From CALAED01 sp036378315 (GTDB lineage: Bacteria; Actinomycetota; Actinomycetes; Streptosporangiales; Streptosporangiaceae): 64,000 nt of DNA. Positions 18,099 through 26,863 of the stretch are shown here, one piece after another (the stretch's first letter is position 1; each line of letters begins with the position of its first letter). The notes under the pieces were generated by a model. The model was not told where the DNA came from. It ran no database searches and was given only the letters and a program-made list of their open reading frames with translations. Made by a program: the position numbers and the translations under genes. The stretch is taken from NCBI GenBank assembly GCA_036378315.1, contig DASUWU010000071.1, positions 1 through 64,000 of the forward strand, given 5' to 3'.

Positions 18099-21000
18099 TC
18101 ATTGTCGCGCCTCGGCCGGGGCCGGGAGCAGCAGGGCCTCGACCAGGTCGGTGCACCATTTCAGCAGCTCCTGGTCGCGCAGCGGCCGGCCGCCCAGCGG
18201 CTTGGTCTTGGGCACGGGCACGAGCAGCGTCTTGGTCTGCGCCTTGAGCAGGCTCTTCGGGTAGAGCCGCTGCAGCCGTACCTGCCGGGACTCGGGCAGC
18301 GTGACGGGCGTGAACCGGATGTGGTTGCCCTGGACGCCGACGTCGGTGAGCCCGGCCCCGCGGGCCTTCGCCCTGAACCGCGCGACCTCGAGCAGGTTGA
18401 GCACGGGAACGGGCAGCGGCCCGTAGCGGTCCTTGAGCTCCTCCTGCGCCTGGTAGACCTGGTCGTCGTCCTCGATGCCGGCGATCCGCTTGTACGCCTC
18501 CAGCCGCAGCCGCTCGCCGGGGACGTACTCGTGCGGGATGTGCGCGTCGACCGGCAGCTCGACCTTGACCTCTGGCGTCTCGGCCGGTCCCTCCTCGCGC
18601 AGCTCGCGGACGGCCTCGCCGACCATCCGGACATACAGGTCGAACCCGACGCCGGCGATGTGCCCGGACTGCTCGGCGCCCAGGATGTTGCCGGCGCCGC
18701 GGATCTCGAGGTCTTTCATGGCGACGTACATGCCGGCGCCGACCTCGGTGTGCTGGGCGATGGTGACCAGCCGTTCGTGCGCGGTCTCGGTGAGCGGCAC
18801 CTCGGGCGGGTAGAGGAAGTACGCGTACGCCCGCTCCCGCCCGCGCCCGACCCGGCCGCGCAGCTGGTGGAGCTGTGACAGGCCATAGGTGTCGGCCCGG
18901 TCGACGATGAGCGTGTTCGCGTTGGGGATGTCGAGGCCGGACTCGACGATCGTGGTGGCCACGAGGACGTCGTAGTTCTTCTCCCAGAAGTCGACCATGA
19001 CCTGCTCGAGCTGGTGCTCGTTCATCTGGCCGTGCGCGGTCGCGATACGCGCTTCGGGGACCAGCTTGGCCAGGTTGGCGGCGACCCGGTCGATCGACCG
19101 CACCCGGTTGTGCACGAAGAACACCTGGCCCTCGCGCAGCAGCTCGCGCCGGACGGCGGCGGCGATCTGCTTCTCGTCGTACGGGCCGACGAAGGTGAGG
19201 ATGGGATGGCGCTCTTCTGGCGGGGTGAGGATGGTCGACATCTCGCGGATGCCGGTGAGCCCCATCTCGAGGGTCCGCGGGATCGGTGTGGCCGACATGG
19301 CGAGCACGTCGACCTGGGTACGCAGCCGCTTGAGCTGCTCCTTGTGCTCGACCCCGAACCGCTGCTCCTCGTCCACGATGATCAAGCCGAGGTCCTTGAA
19401 CCTGGTCTCGGGTGACAGCAGCCGGTGCGTGCCGATCACGACGTCGACGGCGCCGTCGGCGAGGCCGCGCAGCGTCTCGCGCGCCTCGGCGTCCGACTGG
19501 AACCGCGACAGCGGCTTCACGATGACCGGGAACGCGCCGAACCGCTCGGAGAACGTCGACATGTGCTGCTGGACGAGCAACGTCGTCGGCACCAGGACGG
19601 CCACCTGCTTGCCGTCCTGGACGGCCTTGAACGCCGCCCTGACCGCGATCTCGGTCTTGCCGTAGCCGACGTCGCCACAGATCAGCCGGTCCATCGGGAC
19701 CGGCTTGCGCATATCGGCCTTGACCTCGTCGATCGCGGCGAGCTGGTCGGGGGTCTCGACGTAGGGAAAGGCGTCCTCGAGCTCGCGCTGCCACGGCGAG
19801 TCCTGGCCGAACGCGTGCCCCGGGCTGGCCATCCGCGCGGAGTACAGCCTGATCAGCTCGCCGGCGATCTGCCGGACCGCGCGGCGGGCCCGGCCCTTGG
19901 CCTTCTGCCAGTCAGCGCCGCCGAGCCGGTGCAGCGCCGGCGCCTCGCCGCCGACGTAGCGGGTGATCTCCTCCAGCTGGTCGGTCGGCACATAGAGCCG
20001 GTCGCCCTTGGCGTACTCGAGCACGAGGTACTCGCGGGTGGCGCCCTGGATGGTGCGGCTGACCATCTCGACGTAGCGGCCCACGCCGTGCTGCTCGTGG
20101 ACGATGTAGTCGCCCTGCGTGAGCTGCAGCGGGTCGATGCCGCCGCGCCGGCGGGACGGCAGCCGCCGCATGTCCTTGGTGGACGACCGCTGCCCGGACA
20201 GGTCGGTCTCGGTCAGCACGGCGAGCCGCGCCGCGTCCCAGACGAAGCCGTGTTCGAGCCGGCCCTTCGCGACGTGCACGACGGCCGGCTCGGGCGGCGC
20301 CGGCAGGTCGGCCACCCTGGCGCCGAGCCCCTCGTCGCGGACCACCTCGGCGAGCCGCTCGGCCGGGCCGTGACCCTCGGTGACCAGCACGACCCGCCAG
20401 CCTTCGTGCACCCAGCCCTTGACGTCGGCCAGCATCCGGGCGGTGTCGCCGCGGTAGGCCTCGGCCGTGCGGGCGCCGACGGTGAGGGCCTCGTCGTCGA
20501 ACTCCTCGTCGGTGGTGAACGGCGTGAGCCGCCACCACGGGACGTCCAGCTCGGCGGCGCGGTCGCGCACCTCGTCGATCGTCTTGTACGCGGCGGCGCC
20601 GAGGTCGATCGGGGCCTCGCCGCCGGCCGCGGCGGTCACCCACGAGGCCTCGAGGAACTCCTGGCTCGTGCGCACCAGCTCGGCCGCCCTGGTCCTGATC
20701 CGCTCCGGGTCGCAGACCATGGCGTACGAGCCGGCCGGCAGCAGGTCGAGCAACAACGCCATGTCGGCGGCGAGGACGGGCGAGAACGCCTCCATGCCCT
20801 CGATCGCGTCGCCGGCGGCCATGGCGTCGAGGATCCCGGCCAGGCTCGGGTGCTCCGCGGCCAGCCGCGCGGCCCGCTCGCGCACCTGGGGGGTCAGCGG
20901 CAGCTCGCGGCACGGCGGCGCCCACAGGCCGCTCTGGGCGACCTCGAGGGACCGCTGGTCGGCGGCCTTGAAGTAGCGGATCTCCTCGACCGTGTCGCCC

Positions 21001-21689
21001 CAGAACTCGACGCGCTGCGGATGCTCCTCGGTCGGAGGGAAGACGTCGAGGATGCCGCCGCGCACCGCCACCTCGCCGCGCTTTTCGACCAGGTCGACGC
21101 GACGGTAGCCGGCCTCGACCAGGCGGGCCACGACGTCGCCGAGCTCGGCCTCGTCGCCGGTGCGCAGCCGGACAGGTTCGAGGTCGCCGAGGCCGGCCAC
21201 GATCGGCTGCAGCACCGCGCGTACCGGGGTGACGACGACGTCCAGCGGGCCGCCCGGCGGGGCCTGGTCCGTGGCCGGCTCGCCGCTTTCGGGGTGGGCG
21301 AGGCGGCGCAGCACGGCGAGCCGCTGCCCGACGGTGTCGGAGCGCGGGGACAGCCGCTCGTGCGGCAGCGTCTCCCACGCCGGGAACAGCGCGACCCGGT
21401 CCGGATCGAGCAGGCTGGTGAGCGCCGCGGCCAGGTCTTCCGCCTCCCGCCCGGTCGCGGTGACCGCCAGCACCACCCCGCCGGGACCGGCGGCCGTGAC
21501 GGCCGTGGCGTCCGTGGCGCTCGGGGTGGTGGCGATGCGGCGGGCCAGCGCGGCCACGAGCAGCGGGCGCAGCGCGGGCGGCGCGACGAGGTCGTAGTCG
21601 GCGGCCGGGCCGGGGCCGGCGGCGTCCAGCGCACGCCGCAGCGCGGGGTCGGCGGAGGCGAGGTCAATGAGTCCGGAAAGCGTCATCAT
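18099..21689 (-). CDS. mfd: transcription-repair coupling factor
   Basis: A 1196-aa DNA translocase that displaces stalled RNA polymerase and recruits UvrA. Order: UvrB-homology module (TLPHERLSPRSDTVGQRLAVLRRL); RNA-polymerase interaction domain (PLQLTQGDYIVHEQHGVGRY); helicase with Walker A GDVGYGKTEIA, DEEQRFGV and SATPIPRTL; TRCF motif LDIPNANTLIVDRADTYGLSQLHQLRGRVGR; and a C-terminal TRCF domain. Two adjacent ATGs (21689, 21686) start it; upstream open frame is not conserved-looking. All motifs intact. Confidence 0.97.
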   Translation of the reverse strand: MMTLSGLIDLASADPALRRALDAAGPGPAADYDLVAPPALRPLLVAALARRIATTPSATDATAVTAAGPGGVVLAVTATGREAEDLAAALTSLLDPDRVALFPAWETLPHERLSPRSDTVGQRLAVLRRLAHPESGEPATDQAPPGGPLDVVVTPVRAVLQPIVAGLGDLEPVRLRTGDEAELGDVVARLVEAGYRRVDLVEKRGEVAVRGGILDVFPPTEEHPQRVEFWGDTVEEIRYFKAADQRSLEVAQSGLWAPPCRELPLTPQVRERAARLAAEHPSLAGILDAMAAGDAIEGMEAFSPVLAADMALLLDLLPAGSYAMVCDPERIRTRAAELVRTSQEFLEASWVTAAAGGEAPIDLGAAAYKTIDEVRDRAAELDVPWWRLTPFTTDEEFDDEALTVGARTAEAYRGDTARMLADVKGWVHEGWRVVLVTEGHGPAERLAEVVRDEGLGARVADLPAPPEPAVVHVAKGRLEHGFVWDAARLAVLTETDLSGQRSSTKDMRRLPSRRRGGIDPLQLTQGDYIVHEQHGVGRYVEMVSRTIQGATREYLVLEYAKGDRLYVPTDQLEEITRYVGGEAPALHRLGGADWQKAKGRARRAVRQIAGELIRLYSARMASPGHAFGQDSPWQRELEDAFPYVETPDQLAAIDEVKADMRKPVPMDRLICGDVGYGKTEIAVRAAFKAVQDGKQVAVLVPTTLLVQQHMSTFSERFGAFPVIVKPLSRFQSDAEARETLRGLADGAVDVVIGTHRLLSPETRFKDLGLIIVDEEQRFGVEHKEQLKRLRTQVDVLAMSATPIPRTLEMGLTGIREMSTILTPPEERHPILTFVGPYDEKQIAAAVRRELLREGQVFFVHNRVRSIDRVAANLAKLVPEARIATAHGQMNEHQLEQVMVDFWEKNYDVLVATTIVESGLDIPNANTLIVDRADTYGLSQLHQLRGRVGRGRERAYAYFLYPPEVPLTETAHERLVTIAQHTEVGAGMYVAMKDLEIRGAGNILGAEQSGHIAGVGFDLYVRMVGEAVRELREEGPAETPEVKVELPVDAHIPHEYVPGERLRLEAYKRIAGIEDDDQVYQAQEELKDRYGPLPVPVLNLLEVARFRAKARGAGLTDVGVQGNHIRFTPVTLPESRQVRLQRLYPKSLLKAQTKTLLVPVPKTKPLGGRPLRDQELLKWCTDLVEALLLPAPAEARQ

Positions 21690-21852
21690 CTGCCAGGAGT
21701 GGGGCGCCGCGGTCGGCGCAGGACGAACACCCGGGCTCCTCATGGGGCACCCGGGTCAGGATTCAGCGTACGCGGCCGGTCGGGGCGTTCGCGACACGGG
21801 CCCGGCGGAATCGCGGGCACGCTTCGCTGTCGGGCGACTACGCTATGAGATC

Positions 21853-22569
21853 GTGACCGATCTGGGAACCGCGCCGATCCACGAGGGCGACCCGTTCTCC
21901 GAGCGGGTCAGGGAATACTCCCGGCAGCGGCCGCCGGGGCGGATCCAGATGCTGGAGGCCGGCTGCGGCTGGGGCCGGGGGCTCGCCCTCGGCGACCTGC
22001 GGCGGCACGTCACCGGCGTCGACCTCGACCTGCCGGCGCTGCGCGCCCGCACGCTCGCCAGGACCGACCTCGACGGGTGGCATCTGGGCGACCTGCGCAC
22101 GGTGCCGCTGCCGCCACGCGAGTACGACGTTGTGCACGCGCCGTACCTCATCGACCGCATCCCGCAGGCCGAGTTGGTCCTCGACCGGCTCGTCGCCGCG
22201 CTCAAGCCCGGCGGCCTGCTGCTGGTCCGGTTGCGCGACCGGTGCACCGCGTACGGCCTCATCGACCGGATGCTGCCCTGGTGGCTGCGCGCCCGGCTCG
22301 CCGCCGGCGACGGCGTGCCGCCGACCGCTGTGTACGAGCCCGTGGCCTCCCGCGAGGGCATGCGGTGGTACTGCGTGATGCGCGGTCTGGTGGTCACCGA
22401 GGAGTACACCTCCAGAAAGAGTGTGGCCGCTTTCGGCCGTTGGGCCGCGATGGTCATCTGGTTGGGGAGGATGCTGGCCACGCTGTCCGGCAACCGGCTG
22501 CCCGCCGACCACAGTGAGGTCATGATGGTCATCCGAAAACCCGAGAACCGCTTCGCCCGGGTGATTTGA
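21853..22569 (+). CDS. class I SAM-dependent methyltransferase
   Basis: A 238-aa protein with motif I MLEAGCGWGRGLAL, the acidic VTGVDLDLPALRAR, VVHAPYLIDRIP (motif II region) and LKPGGLLLVRLRD (motif III). The substrate is unknown; the middle (DRMLPWWLRARLAAGDGVPP) resembles methyltransferases seen near glycan loci. The frame is open back to 21667, inside mfd, so I start at the GTG at 21853, eleven residues before the fold would begin. It ends 36 bp before the APS-kinase fusion and may be cotranscribed with it. Confidence 0.8.
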   Translation: MTDLGTAPIHEGDPFSERVREYSRQRPPGRIQMLEAGCGWGRGLALGDLRRHVTGVDLDLPALRARTLARTDLDGWHLGDLRTVPLPPREYDVVHAPYLIDRIPQAELVLDRLVAALKPGGLLLVRLRDRCTAYGLIDRMLPWWLRARLAAGDGVPPTAVYEPVASREGMRWYCVMRGLVVTEEYTSRKSVAAFGRWAAMVIWLGRMLATLSGNRLPADHSEVMMVIRKPENRFARVI

Positions 22570-22605
22570 CCCACTGTGGTGTTACCGTTTCGCCGGAGGG
22601 TGCCG

Positions 22606-24174
22606 GTGACCTGGCGAATCGGAGGCGACGGGGTGACGGGAGGACTGACCGGAGAGCCCGGCCCGCCGGGCCCTGACCGGTCGAACACAGCCGGCGACGT
22701 GCCGTCCTGGACGCCGGGCGAGTCCGCGCTCGGTCACCTGGAGCTCCTCCTGTCCGGCGGGCTCGCCCCGCTGACCGGCTTCCTGGGCTCCGGCGACACC
22801 GAGGCGGTGCTCGCGCACCGGCGGCTGGCCGACGGCACGCCCTGGCCGGTGCCGATCACGCTCGATGTTCCCGAACGGCTGGCCGGTGACCTGGCGGCGC
22901 GGCCGGAAACCGAGCGGCGGCTGGCCCTGCACGACCCCGAGGGCACCCCGCTCGCCATCCTCCACGTGACCGAGATCTGGTCGTCCGATGGCGAGACCCG
23001 GCTCGCCGGGCCGGTCGTGCCGGTGCGCCCACCCGAGCACGGGCTCTTCCGCGGGCTGCGCCGCTCGCCGGGCGAGGTCAGGTCGGCCGCGTCCGGCGAC
23101 GGCCTGATGATCGCGGCCGCCGTCCGCGGTCCGCTGCACCGCAGGGAGACCGGGCAGCTGCGCCAGATCGCCGAGAAGCTGGGCGCGACGGTGCTCCTGC
23201 TGCCCCTGCTGTCCGGCGCCCACACCGACGGCCTGGTGCGCGCGCTGCTGGCCGTACGCAAGGAGATGCCGGGCGAGTCCCTCGTCGTGCCGCTGCCGCT
23301 GGACGAGCACCCGGATCCCGAGCGCGACCTGCTGCTGCGCGCGCACGTCGCCGCCGCGCACGGTGCCACCCACCTGTTCCTGCCGGCGGTGGCCGAACGG
23401 CCGGCGGAGTGGCTCGCCGCCGAGGCGCCGCTCGAGATCGTGGTACCCGAGCCATGGGCCTACGACGAGAGCGTCGAGGTCTGGCGGCCCACGGCCAGGA
23501 TCGAGCCCGACCACATCCGGATCGAGACGCTCGACGTGGACGCGATGCTCGACCGCGGCGACCCGATCCCCGACTGGTACACCTTCCCCGCGGTCGCGCG
23601 CGAGCTGCGTGCGGCCAGGCCACCGCGGCACGAGCGCGGGCTCACGGTGTTCTTCACCGGCCTGTCCGGCTCCGGCAAGTCCACCATCGCGCGCGGCCTG
23701 GCCGACGCGCTCGTCGAGCGCGGCGGCCGCACCGTCACCCTGCTCGACGGCGACGTCGTGCGCAGCCTGCTGTCCGCCGGGCTGACGTTCTCCAAGGCCG
23801 ATCGCGACCTCAACATCCGGCGGATCGGGTTCGTCGCCGCCGAGGTCACCCGGCACGGCGGCCTCGCCATCTGCGCCCCGATCGCCCCCTACGCGGCGAC
23901 CCGCGCCGAGGTGCGGCGCATGGTGTCGGCCATCGGCGACTTCGTGCTCGTGTACGTGGCCACCCCGCTGGACGAATGCGAGCGCCGCGACCGCAAGGGC
24001 CTGTACGCGAAAGCGCGGGCCGGGCTGATCCCCGAGTTCACCGGCGTCTCCGACCCGTACGAGCCGCCCGACGACGCCGACCTCGTCCTCGACACGTCCG
24101 GCATGGAGCCGGCGGACGCGGTGGCGGCGGTGCTCGACCTGCTGGTCGGCGGCGGCTGGGTGGCGGCCCAGTAG
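22606..24174 (+). CDS. cysC: APS kinase fused to a degenerate ATP-sulfurylase-like domain
   Basis: About 522 aa. The C-terminal ~180 residues are a complete adenylylsulfate kinase making PAPS from APS: P-loop GLSGSGKST (about 352-360), DGDVVRSLL, LNIRRIGFVAAEVTRHGG, and a lid region ending GVSDPYEPP. The N-terminal ~330 residues resemble ATP sulfurylase (PUA-like start, SGGLAPLTGFLG). The nucleotide motif expected as QxRNPxHxxH reads AVRGPLHRRE, and no GRDHAG is visible, so sulfurylase activity is probably lost. CysDN at 40-43 kb would supply APS. Start uncertain: GTGs at 22576, 22606 and 22633; GGAGGG precedes 22606 by 5 bp. Confidence 0.88.
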   Translation: MTWRIGGDGVTGGLTGEPGPPGPDRSNTAGDVPSWTPGESALGHLELLLSGGLAPLTGFLGSGDTEAVLAHRRLADGTPWPVPITLDVPERLAGDLAARPETERRLALHDPEGTPLAILHVTEIWSSDGETRLAGPVVPVRPPEHGLFRGLRRSPGEVRSAASGDGLMIAAAVRGPLHRRETGQLRQIAEKLGATVLLLPLLSGAHTDGLVRALLAVRKEMPGESLVVPLPLDEHPDPERDLLLRAHVAAAHGATHLFLPAVAERPAEWLAAEAPLEIVVPEPWAYDESVEVWRPTARIEPDHIRIETLDVDAMLDRGDPIPDWYTFPAVARELRAARPPRHERGLTVFFTGLSGSGKSTIARGLADALVERGGRTVTLLDGDVVRSLLSAGLTFSKADRDLNIRRIGFVAAEVTRHGGLAICAPIAPYAATRAEVRRMVSAIGDFVLVYVATPLDECERRDRKGLYAKARAGLIPEFTGVSDPYEPPDDADLVLDTSGMEPADAVAAVLDLLVGGGWVAAQ

Positions 24175-24289
24175 CCGCCGTGGCCGCTCCGCGTATGGAT
24201 GCGACATGAATGCCAGCCGTCCGGGCGCGACCTGCCCGACATCGGCCGCGAATCGCTAGAAGTGTCGCGGACAGGGCACAGTGGAGAAC

Positions 24290-25288
24290 ATGCATTTTGA
24301 CTATGCCATGGCGATCGGCTCGTTCCTGGTCGCCATCGTCGTCGGCCTGACCGGTATGGGCGGCGGCGCACTCATGACACCGATGCTGGTGACGTTCTTC
24401 GGCGTACCGCCGCTGGCGGCGGTCTCCAGCGACCTGGTCGCGGCCGCCGTGATGAAGCCGATCGGCAGCTTCGTCCACTTCCGGCGCGGCACGGTCGATC
24501 TGCGGCTGGTCGGATGGCTGTGCGTCGGATCGGTCCCTGCGGCGTTCTGCGGCGTGCTGGTCGCCGATGCGCTCGGCAGCGGCCACGACGTCCAGTCCGT
24601 GATCAAGAAGGCCATGGGGGTGGCGCTGCTGCTCGCGGCGGCCGGGCTGATCGTGCGGGCCTACCTTGCCATGGTCGACCGGGCACGGCAGGTGCGCGGC
24701 ACCGGCCGGACGCGCCGCACCGCCGCCCCTGGGTCGCCCGCCGCGACGGAGCCCCCGGCCATTTTCGTACGCCCTATCCCGACTGTGTTGGTCGGAATAG
24801 TTGGTGGGCTGATCGTCGGCATGACGTCGGTTGGCTCCGGTTCCTTGATCATCGTGGCGCTGCTGGCGCTGTACCCGCGGCTGACCGGCAACCAGCTCGT
24901 CGGAACCGACCTCCTGCAGGCCGTCCCGCTGGTGATGTCGGCCGCCCTCGGCCACCTCCTGTTCGGCGACTTCCAGATGGACGTCACCGCCGCCCTGCTG
25001 GTCGGGTCGGTCCCCGGCGTCTACATCGGCTCGCTGATCTCGTCGCGGGCGCCGGGCGGGTTGATCCGGCGCGCGCTCGCCTTCGTGCTGCTGGCCTCGG
25101 CGCTGAAGATGTTCGACGTGGACAACGGCGTCCTCGCCTGGACGCTCGCCGGGATGCTGCTCGTCGGGTCGGGTGCGTGGATGGTGCTGCGCCGGCGTAA
25201 GGGACTGCCGGCGCTGGCGAGCACGGAACGCCGCGCGGCCGCCCGCCGCCCCGCGGTACGGGAGACCACCGTCAGGGAGACCAGATGA
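24290..25288 (+). CDS. TSUP (TauE/SafE) family permease
   Basis: A 332-aa membrane protein with about eight hydrophobic segments in two halves, each opening with a glycine-rich motif: VGLTGMGGGALMTPML and VGMTSVGSGSLIIVALL. These are the hallmarks of the TauE/SafE sulfite/organosulfonate transporter superfamily. Next to APS kinase, a sulfite, sulfate or sulfonate substrate is the best inference. Family members also move other anions, so specificity is open. The central loop (about 120-160) is basic and variable. Chosen start is the ATG at 24290; a GTG lies three codons upstream. Confidence 0.88.
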   Translation: MHFDYAMAIGSFLVAIVVGLTGMGGGALMTPMLVTFFGVPPLAAVSSDLVAAAVMKPIGSFVHFRRGTVDLRLVGWLCVGSVPAAFCGVLVADALGSGHDVQSVIKKAMGVALLLAAAGLIVRAYLAMVDRARQVRGTGRTRRTAAPGSPAATEPPAIFVRPIPTVLVGIVGGLIVGMTSVGSGSLIIVALLALYPRLTGNQLVGTDLLQAVPLVMSAALGHLLFGDFQMDVTAALLVGSVPGVYIGSLISSRAPGGLIRRALAFVLLASALKMFDVDNGVLAWTLAGMLLVGSGAWMVLRRRKGLPALASTERRAAARRPAVRETTVRETR

Positions 25289-25331
25289 CCCTGTGCCGCG
25301 ATGACCCTGTGCCGCGATGACCCTGTGCCGC
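25284..25331. repeat. 16-bp tandem repeat, 3 perfect copies, over the TSUP stop codon
   Basis: Unit GATGACCCTGTGCCGC occurs at 25284, 25300 and 25316. The first copy contains the TGA stop of the permease gene, so the gene end has been duplicated twice downstream. Confidence 0.92.
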
Positions 25332-25420
25332 GCGGCCCGGCCGCCATAGCGGAACGCCGGTCGAACGGCAACCGGCGGCCGTGACCCAATACGGATAACG
25401 AAATGGTCGCCGCCAGGTAA

Positions 25421-26698
25421 ATGACCCGGTATTTTGCCGCCATGGACGGGCGAAGGAGCGGACGGCGCGGCGCGGCCGCCCGGGGCCGGATGTCACCGCC
25501 CGGCGGGATGCCGGGGCGGGGCAGCGGGTCCGCGCATGCGGCGCTCGCCGTGGCCGGGTGCGCGGTCGTGGTGGGAGCCGCGGCGTTCGTGCTGCCCGGC
25601 GGGCTCGTCCCCCGTTCCGGGGACGGCGGTGGCGGCCGCCTGGCCGACCCGGCGCCGGCCGCCGCGGCGCGACCGCGACCGGGCACGCGGCCACCCGCGC
25701 CGGCGCCGGCGCCGGCGCCGGTCGGGCCGGCATCCCCCGATCCGCGGCTGCGGGCGCGGGTGACCCTCACCCACAACGCCGGATGTACGGTGTCGGCGAA
25801 CCTGGTGCCATCCTGCGGCGCGTGGTGGGGGGTGGCGCCGGCGGCGTTCACCACCACGCCGCACACCGAGGCGCTGCACGACTTCGAACGCAAGATCGGC
25901 CGGACCGTCGACATCTACCACGCCTACCATCGCGGCGACCAGATGTTCCCCACCGCCGAGGAGATGGCGATCGCCAGGGAGCCAGACCACCGGCGCATGC
26001 TGCTGCTGAACTGGAAACCCGACACCGGCCGCACCTGGGCGTCGGTGGCCGCCGGCTCGATGGACGGCCAGATCGACCGGCTCGCCGCCCATATCAGAGC
26101 CACCTTCCCCGAGAAGTTCTTCCTCGTCATCCACCACGAGCCGGAGGAGGAGGTGAGGGAGACCCCGGGCTCTGGCCACACGGCCGACGACTACCGGAAC
26201 ATGTTCCGGCACGTGGTCCAGCGCTTCCGCGCGGACGGGGTGCGCAACGCGCTGTTCACCGCCGTGTTCATGGGTTCACAGAAGTGGGGCGTCCAGCCGT
26301 GGTTCGACCGGCTCTACCCGGGGAGCGACGTGGTCGACTGGCTGGGCATGGATCCGTACGCCTCGGCGGACACCCCGGACTTCTCGCATCTGGTCAACAT
26401 GACGTCCACGCAGGGGCGCGGCTTCCCCGGTTTCTACACGTGGGCGGGCAGGATCGCGCCCGGTAAACCGATCATGATGGCGGAGTGGGGCGTCTTCTCC
26501 ACCGGGGCGCGCAAGGCCGCCTTCTTCAAGACCGTCGCCACCCAGCTCAAGCGGCATCCGCGGATCAAGGCGCTGGTCTACTTCGACACGCCGCGGGCGC
26601 CGTTCGCGGGATTCGAGATCGACACGCGGGTCGACTCGAGCGCGTCTTCGCTCGACGCCTACCAGACGGTGAGCAACAACCCTCAGTTCAACCCGTGA
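25421..26698 (+). CDS. GH26-like glycoside hydrolase, membrane-anchored
   Basis: About 425 aa. A basic start and one hydrophobic helix (about 38-62, signal anchor) are followed by a Pro/Ala-rich linker with APAPAPAP. A TIM-barrel domain from about 115 has GH26 features: the acid/base glutamate in FLVIHHEPEEE (about 238), DVVDWLGMDPYA, the nucleophile glutamate in IMMAEWGVF (about 354), and a final LVYFDT. GH26 enzymes cut beta-mannans and related beta-glycans. In polysaccharide loci such enzymes usually trim the polymer made there. A second GH26-like lipoprotein is at 37.5 kb. Start may instead be the ATG at 25442. Confidence 0.82.
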   Translation: MTRYFAAMDGRRSGRRGAAARGRMSPPGGMPGRGSGSAHAALAVAGCAVVVGAAAFVLPGGLVPRSGDGGGGRLADPAPAAAARPRPGTRPPAPAPAPAPVGPASPDPRLRARVTLTHNAGCTVSANLVPSCGAWWGVAPAAFTTTPHTEALHDFERKIGRTVDIYHAYHRGDQMFPTAEEMAIAREPDHRRMLLLNWKPDTGRTWASVAAGSMDGQIDRLAAHIRATFPEKFFLVIHHEPEEEVRETPGSGHTADDYRNMFRHVVQRFRADGVRNALFTAVFMGSQKWGVQPWFDRLYPGSDVVDWLGMDPYASADTPDFSHLVNMTSTQGRGFPGFYTWAGRIAPGKPIMMAEWGVFSTGARKAAFFKTVATQLKRHPRIKALVYFDTPRAPFAGFEIDTRVDSSASSLDAYQTVSNNPQFNP

Positions 26699-26783
26699 GC
26701 GCCCATCGAGGCGTGCGGGCGATCATCGAAGCCACATACCGGACATCTGGCAACACGGGACTCTGCCGAGTTCCAAGCTGCCT

Positions 26784-26789
26784 TATATT
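26784..26789 (+). promoter_or_regulatory. possible -10 box for the glycan operon
   Basis: TATATT stands out in GC-rich sequence, about 75 bp before the ATG of the chain-length gene. It is flanked by CTGC/GCAG arms. No clear -35 is visible 16-18 bp upstream. It would start the run 26864-34433. Confidence 0.3.
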
Positions 26790-26863
26790 GCAGAGAACGC
26801 ACGGGCCAATTCGGTAACGCACAGTCACGAAGTCTCGAAGTCACGTAGAAGGGTCGGGAGTCG

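Noticed and set aside
19425..21848. 807-codon plus-strand open frame
   Set aside because: Antisense of mfd with composition typical of shadow frames.
22606..25288. Assimilatory sulfate-reduction operon
   Set aside because: No APS/PAPS reductase, sulfite reductase or siroheme gene in the window, while sulfotransferases and PAP phosphatase are present.
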